A stretch of DNA of 64,000 nucleotides from Micavibrio aeruginosavorus (GTDB lineage Bacteria; Pseudomonadota; Alphaproteobacteria; Micavibrionales; Micavibrionaceae), in NCBI GenBank assembly GCA_016432265.1, contig CP066681.1, positions 894,342 to 958,341 on the forward strand, read 5' to 3'. The position numbers and the translations under genes are program-made. The first letter of the stretch is position 1. Each line of letters starts with the position of its first letter. A model generated the notes under the pieces. It saw only the letters and a list, made by a program, of their open reading frames with translations. It made no database searches and had not been told where the DNA came from. Below, piece after piece: positions 1 to 8,500 of the stretch.

Positions 1-1889
1 ACTTGTCGCTGACCGCGAATCCGTCGCATCTGGAAGCTGTCAACCCGGTCGTTATCGGCAAGGTGCGCGCCAAGCAGGCGCAACGTCTGGATCGTGAAGC
101 CGCCAAGGTCGTGCCGATATTGCTGCACGGCGACGCGGCATTTGCCGGGCAAGGGCTGGTTGCGGAAACGCTGATGATTTCCGAACTGCCGGGTTACCGC
201 GTCGGGGGGACGATTCATATCGTCACCAACAACCAGATCGGTTTCACGACGATGCCACAATACAGCCGCTCTGGCCCGTATTGCACCGATATCGCGAAAA
301 TGCTGTCGGCGCCGATCTTCCATGTCAATGGTGACGACCCTGAAGCCGTTGTGCATGTCACGCGGATTGCCACCGAGTTTCGTCAGGAATTCAAGAAAGA
401 CGTGGTTATCGATATTTTCTGTTATCGCCGTTTTGGGCACAATGAGGGCGATGAACCTGCCTTCACGCAGCCCTTGATGTACAAGACCATCCGCACGCAA
501 AAGACGACGCGTGAAATTTATGCGGCTCAGTTGATTGGCGAAGGCGTCGTTTCGGCGGATCAGGCGCAGGCGATGGTCGATGAATTCAACGATTATCTCG
601 AGCAAGCCTTCGAAGCGACCAAGAGCTACAAGCCGAACAAGGCTGATTATCTTGAAGGGGCGTGGACGGGTCTGAAGGTTGCTTCCGGCGAGGAGCGTCG
701 TGGCGAAACGTCTGTTACCGAGAAGGATATGGCGGCGTTGGGCAAGGTTCTGACCGCCGTACCGTCCAGTTTCAATATCAACCCGAAGATCATGCGCCAG
801 CTTGAAGCCAAACAGGACATGTTCAAGACAGGTCAGGGGTTCGACTGGGCAACCGCTGAGGCTTTGGCTTTCGGTAGCCTGATGCAGGAGGGATACAAAG
901 TGCGCTTGTCCGGTCAGGATGTCGGCCGCGGCACGTTCTCGCATCGTCATGCCATCATGTACGATCAGGAGACCGAGCAAAAATATATCCCGCTGCAAAA
1001 CGTATCGGCAGGGCAGGCCCCGTTTGAAATCCATGACAGCCCTCTTTCGGAAGCCGCAGTTCTGGGCTTTGAATACGGTTATTCGCTGGCCGATCCGAAG
1101 GCGCTGGTTTTGTGGGAGGCGCAATTCGGGGATTTCGTCAACGGTGCGCAAGTGCTGATCGACCAGTTTATCTGCTCGTCGGAATCGAAATGGCTGCGCA
1201 TGTCAGGCCTGGTCATGTTGCTGCCGCACGGTTTCGAAGGGCAGGGGCCGGAACACTCCTCCGCGCGCCCCGAACGCTTCTTGCAACTATGCGCGGAAGA
1301 TAACTGGCAGGTCGCCAACTGCACGACGCCCGCCAATTATTTCCACATCCTGCGCCGTCAAATGGTGCGTGATTTCCGCAAGCCGCTGGTGATCATGACG
1401 CCTAAATCGTTGCTGCGCCACAAGCTGGCCATCTCGCCGATGGATATGTTCACGGGTGAGAGCACTTTCCACCGCGTACTGTGGGACGATGCGCGCGATA
1501 AACTGGCCAAGGGCAAGGATGTGAAGCGTGTCGTACTGTGCAGCGGCAAGGTTTATTACGATCTTTATGAAGAGCGCGAGAAGCGCGGCATCAAGGATGT
1601 CGTCATCCTGCGCCTTGAGCAACTTTATCCGTTCCCCGGCAAGGCGTTGTCGAAGGAACTGACGCAATACCCGAACGCCGATATCGTCTGGTGCCAGGAA
1701 GAGCCGCGCAATCAGGGTTATTGGGCTTTCGTTCATGAACGTATTGAAGAAGTGCTGGTGGGCATGAAGCATAAAACCGCGCGGCCCAGATATGCCGGTC
1801 GCATCGACGCCGCTGCGCCGGCGACAGGGTTGCTGAAACGCCACCAGGAAGAACAAGCCAGACTGGTATCGGAGGCTTTGACCATTTAA
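1..1889 (+). CDS. sucA: 2-oxoglutarate dehydrogenase E1 component (partial, C-terminal two thirds)
   Basis: E1o is the thiamine-diphosphate subunit that decarboxylates 2-oxoglutarate and transfers the succinyl group to the lipoyl arm of SucB in the cytosolic TCA-cycle complex. The gene enters from the left edge; about 628 residues are visible out of roughly 930-980 usual for the family. Family motifs seen, in order: SLTANPSHLEAVNP at the first residues, HGDAAFAGQG near 42-51, VTNNQIGFTT near 74-83, RFGHNEGDEPAFTQP near 143, FSHRHA near 310 and GPEHSSARPERFLQL near 415. The TTG at base 3 is an internal leucine codon, not a start. The stop codon overlaps the next start (TAATG), so the downstream gene is translationally adjacent, but it is not sucB, which lies 5 kb further on. 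The identification is secure. Confidence 0.97.
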   Translation, partial: LSLTANPSHLEAVNPVVIGKVRAKQAQRLDREAAKVVPILLHGDAAFAGQGLVAETLMISELPGYRVGGTIHIVTNNQIGFTTMPQYSRSGPYCTDIAKMLSAPIFHVNGDDPEAVVHVTRIATEFRQEFKKDVVIDIFCYRRFGHNEGDEPAFTQPLMYKTIRTQKTTREIYAAQLIGEGVVSADQAQAMVDEFNDYLEQAFEATKSYKPNKADYLEGAWTGLKVASGEERRGETSVTEKDMAALGKVLTAVPSSFNINPKIMRQLEAKQDMFKTGQGFDWATAEALAFGSLMQEGYKVRLSGQDVGRGTFSHRHAIMYDQETEQKYIPLQNVSAGQAPFEIHDSPLSEAAVLGFEYGYSLADPKALVLWEAQFGDFVNGAQVLIDQFICSSESKWLRMSGLVMLLPHGFEGQGPEHSSARPERFLQLCAEDNWQVANCTTPANYFHILRRQMVRDFRKPLVIMTPKSLLRHKLAISPMDMFTGESTFHRVLWDDARDKLAKGKDVKRVVLCSGKVYYDLYEEREKRGIKDVVILRLEQLYPFPGKALSKELTQYPNADIVWCQEEPRNQGYWAFVHERIEEVLVGMKHKTARPRYAGRIDAAAPATGLLKRHQEEQARLVSEALTI

Positions 1890-2260
1890 TGCGTCGTTTG
1901 ACCCGGAGTATAACGCTGCAATGCTTGATGATCTTCACGCTGGCTATGGCGTGGGTATCTCCGGCTTGCGCGTTTATATCCGGGGATGTGACAATCATCG
2001 AGATTTGCGGCGCGGACGGAATCATGAATATTGCCGTGCCTGCCGATCAGGCGCCGGATCTCCCGCACGGGAAGAGCCAATCTCACGACTGCAATTTTTG
2101 CATGGCGCAGGCCATGGGTAAAGCGCTTACCACGCCCGATCAGGCGATTATCGATTTTTCTTATGTTTATGAAAGAGAGGGCGCTATCGCGCCTGCCTAT
2201 GGCATCTCTTTTGCCTTTGACCGCGAATTGCCGGTACGGGGGCCGCCCTTCATTCTCTGA
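1889..2260 (+). CDS. Small exported DUF2946-like protein
   Basis: A 123-residue exported protein. Residues 1-28 form a signal peptide (RR near the start, a hydrophobic core, then an AxA-type site around SPACA). The mature part has HDCNFCMAQAM, a CxxC pair with a nearby His and Met residues, and ends in a VRGPPFIL tail. The late CxxC plus a terminal RGPP-type tail is what I recall for DUF2946 proteins, which are often found beside TonB-dependent metal (copper) receptors; the next gene here is such a receptor. The start overlaps the sucA stop, with GGAGG about 13 bases upstream. A role in metal handling in the periplasm is inferred from context and the Cys/His/Met residues, not shown. Confidence 0.65.
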   Translation: MRRLTRSITLQCLMIFTLAMAWVSPACAFISGDVTIIEICGADGIMNIAVPADQAPDLPHGKSQSHDCNFCMAQAMGKALTTPDQAIIDFSYVYEREGAIAPAYGISFAFDRELPVRGPPFIL

Positions 2261-2301
2261 CTGATTTTTTCTTTCTACAGAAACATTCAGAGGATTTTCT
2301 G

Positions 2302-4317
2302 ATGTCTTATTTTATGCGCGGCCTGCTGTGCGCCGCTGTGCTTGCGACAACGTCCGCATCGGTTGCCGCCGAACATCTAACCGTAACCATCCCGTTGTCG
2401 CGGGGAACCATGACTGTGCCCGGAACCGCCCAGGTTGCCCAGGCCTTGCGGCAAATCCCCGGCGGCGCCGATGTGATCCCGGGGGAGGTCTATAAGACCG
2501 GCTACGCGCTTGGTTTGAAAGATGCATTGGCGTCGACGCCGGGCGTTCTGGCAGAGCAGCGTTATGCCGAGGAGTCGCGTCTGTCCATTCGCGGCTCCGG
2601 CCTGTCGCGCGGTTTCCATTTGCGCGGCATTTCACTGTTGCAGGACGGCATTCCCTTCAATTTTGCTGACGGCAGCGGCGATTTTCAGGAAGCCGACCTT
2701 CTGGCTTTGCAGCATATAGAGATTTATCGCGGCGGGCAGGCCTTGCGTTATGGCGTGGCGGGGTTGGGTGGAGCCATCAACATGGTGACGCCTTCAGCGC
2801 GCACGATGGACTATCAGTCCCGTGTCCGGGTCGAGGCCGGGAGCTTCCAGACCCTGCGCCTGCATGCCGATGCCGGGCAAACATGGGGTGTTGCTGATGC
2901 CTATGTGTCAGCGACGAAGACCAATAGCGCAGGTTATCGCCAGCAGACCGAGCAAGATAATGTCCGTTTCAACGGCAATATCGGTTATATGTTCAGTCCC
3001 GATGTGGAAACCCGATTTTACGTGTCGTGGAACGACATTGAACAGGAAGTGCCGGGAGCCCTGACAAAAGCGCAGGCTCTTGAGACGCCGACCATGGCGT
3101 CTGTCACCAATATCGCCAATGACTATGCGCGTGATATCCGTTCCCTGCGCGTGGCCAACCGGACAGCGGTATCGCTCGGCAGCGATAGCGTGATCGAGTT
3201 TGGCGGCTACGTGAACGATAAAACGTTATACCATCCTATCTTTCAGGCGATTGATCAGGAGTCTCTGGATTTAGGCGTTTTCACCCGGTTGGGCACGATC
3301 TGGCAGGCTGGAAGACTGAAAAGCGAGGCAACTTTCGGAATCAATCTTGGACGTGGCGTCAACAACGCGGATCGCTATATCAATGTACAAGGCAACCGTG
3401 GATCGTTGACAGCGGATGCGCGGCAGGTTGCCACAAATTATGATTTTTACGGCGAGAACAGATTGTTCTTGAGCGAAGGCTGGCGACTGGTGACAGGTTT
3501 GCAGGGCAATATCGCCGTGCGCGATTACGAGGATCATCTCGACAGCGCCAACAATGCCAAAAAGACCTATGGCGGCTTGAATCCGAAGCTGGGGGTGGTG
3601 TGGCGCGTGAATCCGGAATCGGAGATATATGCCGGGATTAGCCGCAGCACGGAGACGCCGACTTATTCGGAGTTGGTGCAGGGGGCGGGGGACGGGTTTA
3701 TCCCTGTCAAGGCGCAAAGGGCATGGACAGCCGAAGTCGGGACGCGCGGCGGCGCGAAGAATTTTGCATGGGATGCCACCTTGTATCGGGCGTGGCTTAA
3801 AGACGAAATGCTGCAATATACAGTGGCGACGGGCATTCCGGCTTCGACCTTCAACGCTGATGGTACGATCCATCAAGGTTTTGAACTGGGGGCGTCGTGG
3901 AAGCCGTTTGCGCCGTTGACTTTCAGCATGATCTATAACCTCAACGATTTTTATTTCGATGGAGACATGCAGTTTGGCGACAACCAGATTGCCGGAGCGC
4001 CGCCGCATCAGTTCCGCTTTTCCTTGCGCTATGAAGGGGGCAGATTTCATCTGGAGCCGAAGGTCGAATGGGTGCCGGAGGCAGGGTGGGTCGATTTTGC
4101 CAACACCTTAAAGGCCGATTCCTATGCGGTTTTAGGCCTGAAGGCGGGATGGGAGCCGGTTAAAAATACCACTCTGTTTTTGGATGCGCGCAACCTGACG
4201 GATGAGCGTTATATTCCGACATACAGTACCGTCACAGACGCGCGAACCGCTGCAACGAACGTGTTCTATCCCGGTGAGGGACGCGCTCTGTATGCCGGAT
4301 TCAGCGTCAAATTCTAG
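2302..4317 (+). CDS. TonB-dependent outer-membrane receptor
   Basis: A 671-residue outer-membrane receptor for energised uptake of a metal chelate. A signal peptide (cleavage near SVAAEH) is followed by a plug domain at about residues 70-165, with LSIRGSGLSRGFHLRGI, LLQDGIPFNFADG and IEIYRGGQALRYG. The rest is a 22-strand-type barrel ending in the aromatic terminal residue typical of outer-membrane proteins (LYAGFSVKF). A GAGG ribosome site lies about 9 bases upstream of the ATG. It is followed after 12 bp by a PepSY membrane protein, the usual partner of ferric-siderophore receptors, and preceded by a DUF2946-like protein, more typical of copper receptors. The substrate is therefore probably iron or copper, but I cannot decide which. 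No Fur-like site was found in the short gap upstream. Confidence 0.9.
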   Translation: MSYFMRGLLCAAVLATTSASVAAEHLTVTIPLSRGTMTVPGTAQVAQALRQIPGGADVIPGEVYKTGYALGLKDALASTPGVLAEQRYAEESRLSIRGSGLSRGFHLRGISLLQDGIPFNFADGSGDFQEADLLALQHIEIYRGGQALRYGVAGLGGAINMVTPSARTMDYQSRVRVEAGSFQTLRLHADAGQTWGVADAYVSATKTNSAGYRQQTEQDNVRFNGNIGYMFSPDVETRFYVSWNDIEQEVPGALTKAQALETPTMASVTNIANDYARDIRSLRVANRTAVSLGSDSVIEFGGYVNDKTLYHPIFQAIDQESLDLGVFTRLGTIWQAGRLKSEATFGINLGRGVNNADRYINVQGNRGSLTADARQVATNYDFYGENRLFLSEGWRLVTGLQGNIAVRDYEDHLDSANNAKKTYGGLNPKLGVVWRVNPESEIYAGISRSTETPTYSELVQGAGDGFIPVKAQRAWTAEVGTRGGAKNFAWDATLYRAWLKDEMLQYTVATGIPASTFNADGTIHQGFELGASWKPFAPLTFSMIYNLNDFYFDGDMQFGDNQIAGAPPHQFRFSLRYEGGRFHLEPKVEWVPEAGWVDFANTLKADSYAVLGLKAGWEPVKNTTLFLDARNLTDERYIPTYSTVTDARTAATNVFYPGEGRALYAGFSVKF

Positions 4318-4329
4318 GGGGGCGGGATT

Positions 4330-5655
4330 TTGATAAAAGCGAAGGTGATCGGTTGGCACAGGCAAATGACGGTCGTCGCCGCCGCTGCAGCGCTGATCTG
4401 GGGGGCAAGCGGCCTTCTTCATCCCCTGATGTCATGGACGAACCCGCGTGCAGAGGCCTTCATGCCGCCCCGCGTTGAATCCTTCGCGATTGATCGTGCT
4501 CTTCCCGATGTTCTGAGGCGGCTTGATATAAACCAGTATCAGGAATTGCGACAAATCGGAGACGTTGTGCAGGTCATGCTGCCGGGTCAGCCTGAGCGGT
4601 TATATATAAATATCAAGACGGGCAAATTGTTGCCCGGGGGCGACCGGGAACGGGCGGTAAAGCTGGCGCGCCACTATGCGGGCCTGACGGAGGCTTCCAT
4701 CCGGGAGGTTGTTTTGGTGACGGCCTTCAGTCCGGAATATACCCATACCAATCGCTATTTGCCCGTATGGAAGGTGTCGTTCGACGATCCGCGCCGCCTT
4801 TTTGTTTATGTCGATACAAGAACGGATCGACTGGCGAGCATCACAGACCGCCGCAAGGTAATTTTGCAATCATTGTTCCAGATTTTGCATACAGGCGCGT
4901 GGCTTGAGAGTGTTGAAGTTTTGCGCCTGACTGTGATCGGTTTTTTGATGTTGGCGGCCTTGGGTATTATACTGAGCGGTCTTTACATGCTGCTGCGTCT
5001 ACGCGGCCAACGCAGGGGTTGGCGCAAGCTCCACCGGGGTTTGGCTTATGCGGCGTCGCTTCCGTTAATGATGTTCACGATCAGCGGTTTCTTCCATCTC
5101 TTTGTGCAGTCGCCCTTGATTTATGGCGCGCATGCTGACGTCCCTGTGAGTGTTGATGTCGGCGCCTTACGCCATATGCCGGAAGGGAAGGCGGATGATC
5201 TGCGTTTTGTGGCCCCGGCGTGGTGGCGGGTGGAGCAGGGCAAGGATGTTACCTATCTCAATGCGATGGAGGGTCGCCGGATTGAAGGCGATGCGGCGTT
5301 TGTCAGGGAACGTGTGCCGGAGGCCCAAGGGGAAATACGTCTGGTCACATCATTCACGGATGAGTACGGCTTTGCCTATAAGCGCCTGCCGGTATGGCGA
5401 GTGGATACGGGGCGTGAACTGATTTTTTTTGAAGCTCGTACGGGCGCGGTGGCGGCCCGTATCGATCCGCTTAAGGCGGCTGAAAGCTGGAGCTTCAGCC
5501 GTATGCATAAATGGCAGTTTCTCGATTCCCTGAGTGAGAGGATTTCAGGCCCCGGGCCATTTAAAGCCGCTTTCCGGGATGCGGTTATGGTTTTATTTAT
5601 ACTGGCCGGGCTGGGGATGTCGGTTTTGGGGTTATTGATCCGGTTCAAGCGGTAA
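4330..5655 (+). CDS. PepSY-domain inner-membrane protein
   Basis: A 441-residue inner-membrane protein of the PepSY-associated TM family, thought to reduce or release metal from chelates brought in by TonB receptors. Membrane segments are visible near residues 13-35, 198-222, 240-262 and 415-437. WRKLHRGLAYAASLPLMMF, around residues 234-252, is the family's second-helix motif. Two extracytoplasmic PepSY-like modules lie between the helices, each with a repeated YxHTNRYLPVWKV / YGFAYKRLPVWRV pattern. The start is TTG, with a G-rich ribosome site just before it; the first in-frame ATG at 4366 would remove the positive N-terminus before helix 1, so TTG is preferred. It forms an operon with the receptor 12 bp upstream. 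Confidence 0.85.
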   Translation: MIKAKVIGWHRQMTVVAAAAALIWGASGLLHPLMSWTNPRAEAFMPPRVESFAIDRALPDVLRRLDINQYQELRQIGDVVQVMLPGQPERLYINIKTGKLLPGGDRERAVKLARHYAGLTEASIREVVLVTAFSPEYTHTNRYLPVWKVSFDDPRRLFVYVDTRTDRLASITDRRKVILQSLFQILHTGAWLESVEVLRLTVIGFLMLAALGIILSGLYMLLRLRGQRRGWRKLHRGLAYAASLPLMMFTISGFFHLFVQSPLIYGAHADVPVSVDVGALRHMPEGKADDLRFVAPAWWRVEQGKDVTYLNAMEGRRIEGDAAFVRERVPEAQGEIRLVTSFTDEYGFAYKRLPVWRVDTGRELIFFEARTGAVAARIDPLKAAESWSFSRMHKWQFLDSLSERISGPGPFKAAFRDAVMVLFILAGLGMSVLGLLIRFKR

Positions 5656-5663
5656 AAACGAAG

Positions 5664-5692
5664 TTGACAGATTCTCATTATTGTCATAATAG
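5664..5692 (+). promoter_or_regulatory. Candidate sigma-70 promoter with overlapping inverted repeat
   Basis: A perfect -35 TTGACA (5664-5669) is followed by CATAAT at 5685-5690 (15-bp spacer) or TAATAG at 5687-5692 (17-bp spacer). TGACA (5665-5669) and TGTCA (5682-5686) form an inverted pair across the spacer and could be an operator. It lies 31 bp upstream of the gene starting at 5724. Predicted by eye only. Confidence 0.45.
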
Positions 5693-5723
5693 ATCTCGTT
5701 GATCTGGTTTCAAGGGGGACGCT

Positions 5724-6752
5724 ATGTCAGCCTACAAACGCGTGGAAACTTTACATATACCTGAAGCCCGCTTCGTCAGGGAAGATGGTTCGACGCAACT
5801 CGTGCAGCCGGTGCTGGCGGACGAGCAATATTTGCGTCCGGGCCGTATCCCTTATGATCGTGAACAACATCACATGAAATTGTTATGTCCGTATTGCGAT
5901 GTGCGCGTTGATTTCAATAGAGGAAGTGGTGCGGCAATTTGCGGTACGCAAATAACGGGGACGCGCGCCCATTTCAGGAAGGCTCCGGGACAAGAACACG
6001 GTGTACAATGCAAGTTGCCGGCTACCGGCGACGATGAATCAAATAGCGAGATCGACCCACGGGCACCGTATCGCATTCACCTGAATATGCTGATGGGCGG
6101 CGCGGCGGGCAATCAGCCGCCCGTGTATGGTCGGGCGAAGGGCGGCAAGGTTATAACGTTTGACGAGCGTTTGCAGCCTCAAAAAGCCATTGTGCCTGTT
6201 AAAGACGGTCAGGGCAGGATCGTGAAGAGATATAAGAAAACGGTTTCTGTCAGGGATGTGCAGGATATTATCGGGTTGATGAAAAAAGGCGAATTTGATC
6301 GGTTAAAAAATTCATTGGTTATTCACAATACGGTTGTGCAGTGGACGGATTTTGCAATTCTCAACGCGCAACGTCTGAGAGCTCTGGTTGATCGTTTGCT
6401 TCGCGGGGCATCCCACCCGATTATGCTGCATTTTGGCTTGGAGAAGCCTGTGAGGGGTCTTTATGCCGAAGGCAATAAAATTCTTTACAAACAGGAAGGC
6501 GAGAATGACTGGCCTATCGTACCGCGAATCTATATGGATGGCCCAGACACGAAGGATGTCTTTAATGCCAAGGGGGCTTATCTGGTTATGGGGATGCCAC
6601 GCGTCCACTTTAACAAGAGGAGCGGGGTTTATTTCCTGAATATCAGTCTCAAGAGTTCCGGGCAGGTTGCAGCCTATTCTCCTGCCGCATTGTTGGCGGA
6701 AGCGCGTGAACGGGCGCAAATGCGGCAGGAGTCCAAGGCGCCCAGCCCCTAG
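5724..6752 (+). CDS. Unknown protein with N-terminal CoiA-like Cys/His zinc-finger pattern
   Basis: A 342-residue, probably cytosolic protein with no signal peptide or membrane segment; I do not recognise the full-length family. Around residues 54-100 it has CPYC, a later single Cys (AICGT), HFRKAPGQEHG and a final Cys. This C-x2-C ... HF ... C layout resembles the N-terminal zinc-finger of CoiA-type competence proteins and related nuclease-associated domains. No PD-(D/E)XK motif is evident, so nuclease activity is not claimed. The C-terminal half is mixed alpha/beta and ends in a charged helix. GGGGG ahead of the ATG (5715-5719) is a good ribosome site, and a strong-looking promoter precedes it. 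It lies alone between the PepSY gene and sucB. Function unknown. Confidence 0.75.
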   Translation: MSAYKRVETLHIPEARFVREDGSTQLVQPVLADEQYLRPGRIPYDREQHHMKLLCPYCDVRVDFNRGSGAAICGTQITGTRAHFRKAPGQEHGVQCKLPATGDDESNSEIDPRAPYRIHLNMLMGGAAGNQPPVYGRAKGGKVITFDERLQPQKAIVPVKDGQGRIVKRYKKTVSVRDVQDIIGLMKKGEFDRLKNSLVIHNTVVQWTDFAILNAQRLRALVDRLLRGASHPIMLHFGLEKPVRGLYAEGNKILYKQEGENDWPIVPRIYMDGPDTKDVFNAKGAYLVMGMPRVHFNKRSGVYFLNISLKSSGQVAAYSPAALLAEARERAQMRQESKAPSP

Positions 6753-6872
6753 TTTTATACTTCCGGGCACCTATATTTCATGCCACTTATGTCATCTCCT
6801 GACTTGACGGCAGGGTCTCTTCACGCCACATTAGGGGCAGTTTTCAACCTCCTGAAGCCGTTCGAGTGAAAT

Positions 6873-8075
6873 ATGACCAATATCGTTGTTCCGACCCTTG
6901 GCGAATCCGTGACCGAAGCCACCGTGGCGCGCTGGCTGAAGAAGGAAGGGGATACCATCTCGGCTGACGAGCCTGTGGTCGAACTGGAAACCGACAAGGT
7001 GACGTTGGAAGTGAATGCGCCCGCGGGCGGTGTCATTACAAAAATCATCGCCGGCGAAGGCAGCAACGTAGGTGTAGGCGCATTGCTGGGCGAGATTGCT
7101 GTCGGGTCTGCCGCCAACGATGCCGCCAAACCCAAGCCTGCCATAGCGGCGTCTGCGACGGCACCGGTTGTTGCGGCGCCTGCGTCTGAGCAAAAACTCT
7201 CCCCGGCGGTGCAAAAGATGGTGGGCGACCACAACCTCGATGCTTCGAAAATTCCCGGTACAGGCAAGGATGGACGTATCCTGAAGGAAGACGTTCAGAA
7301 CTTTGTCGGCGCGTCTGCGGCTCCCAGGGCGGCCCCGTTGCCTGCCGCGCAGAGCGCGCCGCGTGCGACCGGGCCGCGTGAAGAGCGCGTGCGTATGACG
7401 CGTCTGCGTCAGCGCGTGGCGCAACGCCTGAAGGAGGCGCAGAACACAGCCGCCATGCTGACCACTTTCAACGAAGTGGATATGGGCACGGTAATGGATC
7501 TGCGCAATGCCTATAAGGACACATTCGAAAAGAAGCATGGCGTCAAGCTGGGTTTCATGTCCTTCTTCGCCAAGGCGGCTGTGCAGGCTCTGAAAGAGTT
7601 TCCGGCGGTCAATGCCGAGATCGACGGAGAGGATATCGTTTACAAGAACTTCTACGATATCAGCATGGCGATGAGTACCCCGCAGGGTTTGATCGTACCG
7701 GTCATTCGCGATTGCGATACGAAATCCATGGCGCAAATCGAAAAGGATATTATTGACCTTGGCAATCGCGCGCGTGAAGGACGTATCAGCATCGAAGAGA
7801 TGACGGGCGGCACCTTCACCATTACGAACGGCGGCGTGTTCGGTTCACTGATGTCGACGCCAATTATCAATCCACCGCAGTCCGGCATTCTGGGGATGCA
7901 TAAAATCCAGCAGCGCCCGATGGTGATGAAAGATGGCAAAATCGAGGCGCGTCCGATGATGTATATCGCGCTGTCATACGACCACCGCATCATCGATGGA
8001 CGCGAGGCTGTGAGTTTCCTTGTTCGCATCAAGGAAGCGATCGAAGATCCGCAAAGATTGTTGCTGGATCTGTAA
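6873..8075 (+). CDS. sucB: Dihydrolipoyllysine succinyltransferase, E2 of 2-oxoglutarate dehydrogenase
   Basis: The core E2 subunit that passes the succinyl group from the lipoyl arm to CoA. Of its 400 residues, the lipoyl domain covers 1-77, with the lipoylated Lys42 in ETDKVTLEV. An Ala/Pro linker is followed by the peripheral-subunit-binding domain near 109-145 (LSPAVQKMV ... [13 protein letters not shown]). The catalytic acyltransferase domain follows, with the [10 protein letters not shown] active-site motif around 371. The length is normal. In most relatives it follows sucA directly; here four unrelated genes and about 5 kb separate them, so it is likely to need its own promoter in 6753-6872. 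A clear hairpin terminator follows the stop codon. Confidence 0.97.
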   Translation: MTNIVVPTLGESVTEATVARWLKKEGDTISADEPVVELETDKVTLEVNAPAGGVITKIIAGEGSNVGVGALLGEIAVGSAANDAAKPKPAIAASATAPVVAAPASEQKLSPAVQKMVGDHNLDASKIPGTGKDGRILKEDVQNFVGASAAPRAAPLPAAQSAPRATGPREERVRMTRLRQRVAQRLKEAQNTAAMLTTFNEVDMGTVMDLRNAYKDTFEKKHGVKLGFMSFFAKAAVQALKEFPAVNAEIDGEDIVYKNFYDISMAMSTPQGLIVPVIRDCDTKSMAQIEKDIIDLGNRAREGRISIEEMTGGTFTITNGGVFGSLMSTPIINPPQSGILGMHKIQQRPMVMKDGKIEARPMMYIALSYDHRIIDGREAVSFLVRIKEAIEDPQRLLLDL

Positions 8076-8085
8076 TTGCTTTCAG

Positions 8086-8109
8086 AAGGCCGCTTTATGC
8101 GGCCTTTTT
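8086..8109 (+). terminator. Rho-independent terminator after sucB
   Basis: A perfect 8-bp stem, AAGGCCGC (8086-8093) / GCGGCCTT (8099-8106), with a TTTAT loop and a run of T. It sits in the convergent gap between sucB and dgkA and may act in both directions. Confidence 0.85.
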
Positions 8110-8477
8110 CATAGCAACAGGATAATCCCCCAGACGGCGGCGACGTTGATCAGGCTGACAAAGACGGCGGCGCTGCCCAGATCCTTGGCGCGCTTTGAGA
8201 GCGGGTGGATGTCGTCAGAGATGCGTTCAATCACCGTTTCAATCGCGGTGTTGAGCAACTCTATCAGCAAGACGAATAGAACGCTGGCGACCAGCAAGGC
8301 GTGTCCGACAGCTGTGGTGTCGATGAGAAAGGAAACGGGTATCAAGATGAAGGCCAGAATGATTTCCTGACGGAAGGCTTCTTCCGTGCGCCACGCGTCT
8401 TGCAGGCCTGCGATGGAGTAGCCCCCGGCGTTGATCAGGCGTTTCAATCCTTTGGCTTTGATCCGGGAGGCGTTCAT
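8109..8477 (-). CDS. dgkA: Diacylglycerol kinase (DgkA family)
   Basis: A 122-residue inner-membrane enzyme that phosphorylates diacylglycerol (or undecaprenol in some relatives) to recycle lipid. The family signature ELLNTAIETVIERISDD, at residues ~72-88, carries the catalytic and metal-binding acidic residues, followed by KRAKDLGSAAVF. Three hydrophobic helices fit the trimeric DgkA fold. AAGGAA lies 8 bases before the ATG. It converges on sucB and its stop overlaps the end of the shared terminator region. Confidence 0.93.
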   Translation of the reverse strand: MNASRIKAKGLKRLINAGGYSIAGLQDAWRTEEAFRQEIILAFILIPVSFLIDTTAVGHALLVASVLFVLLIELLNTAIETVIERISDDIHPLSKRAKDLGSAAVFVSLINVAAVWGIILLL

Positions 8478-8500
8478 CTGAGGTTCCTTGTAATATTCTA

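Noticed and set aside
3271-4050. 259-residue minus-strand frame inside the TonB receptor
   Set aside because: Antisense to a well-defined receptor gene; no start site or motif.
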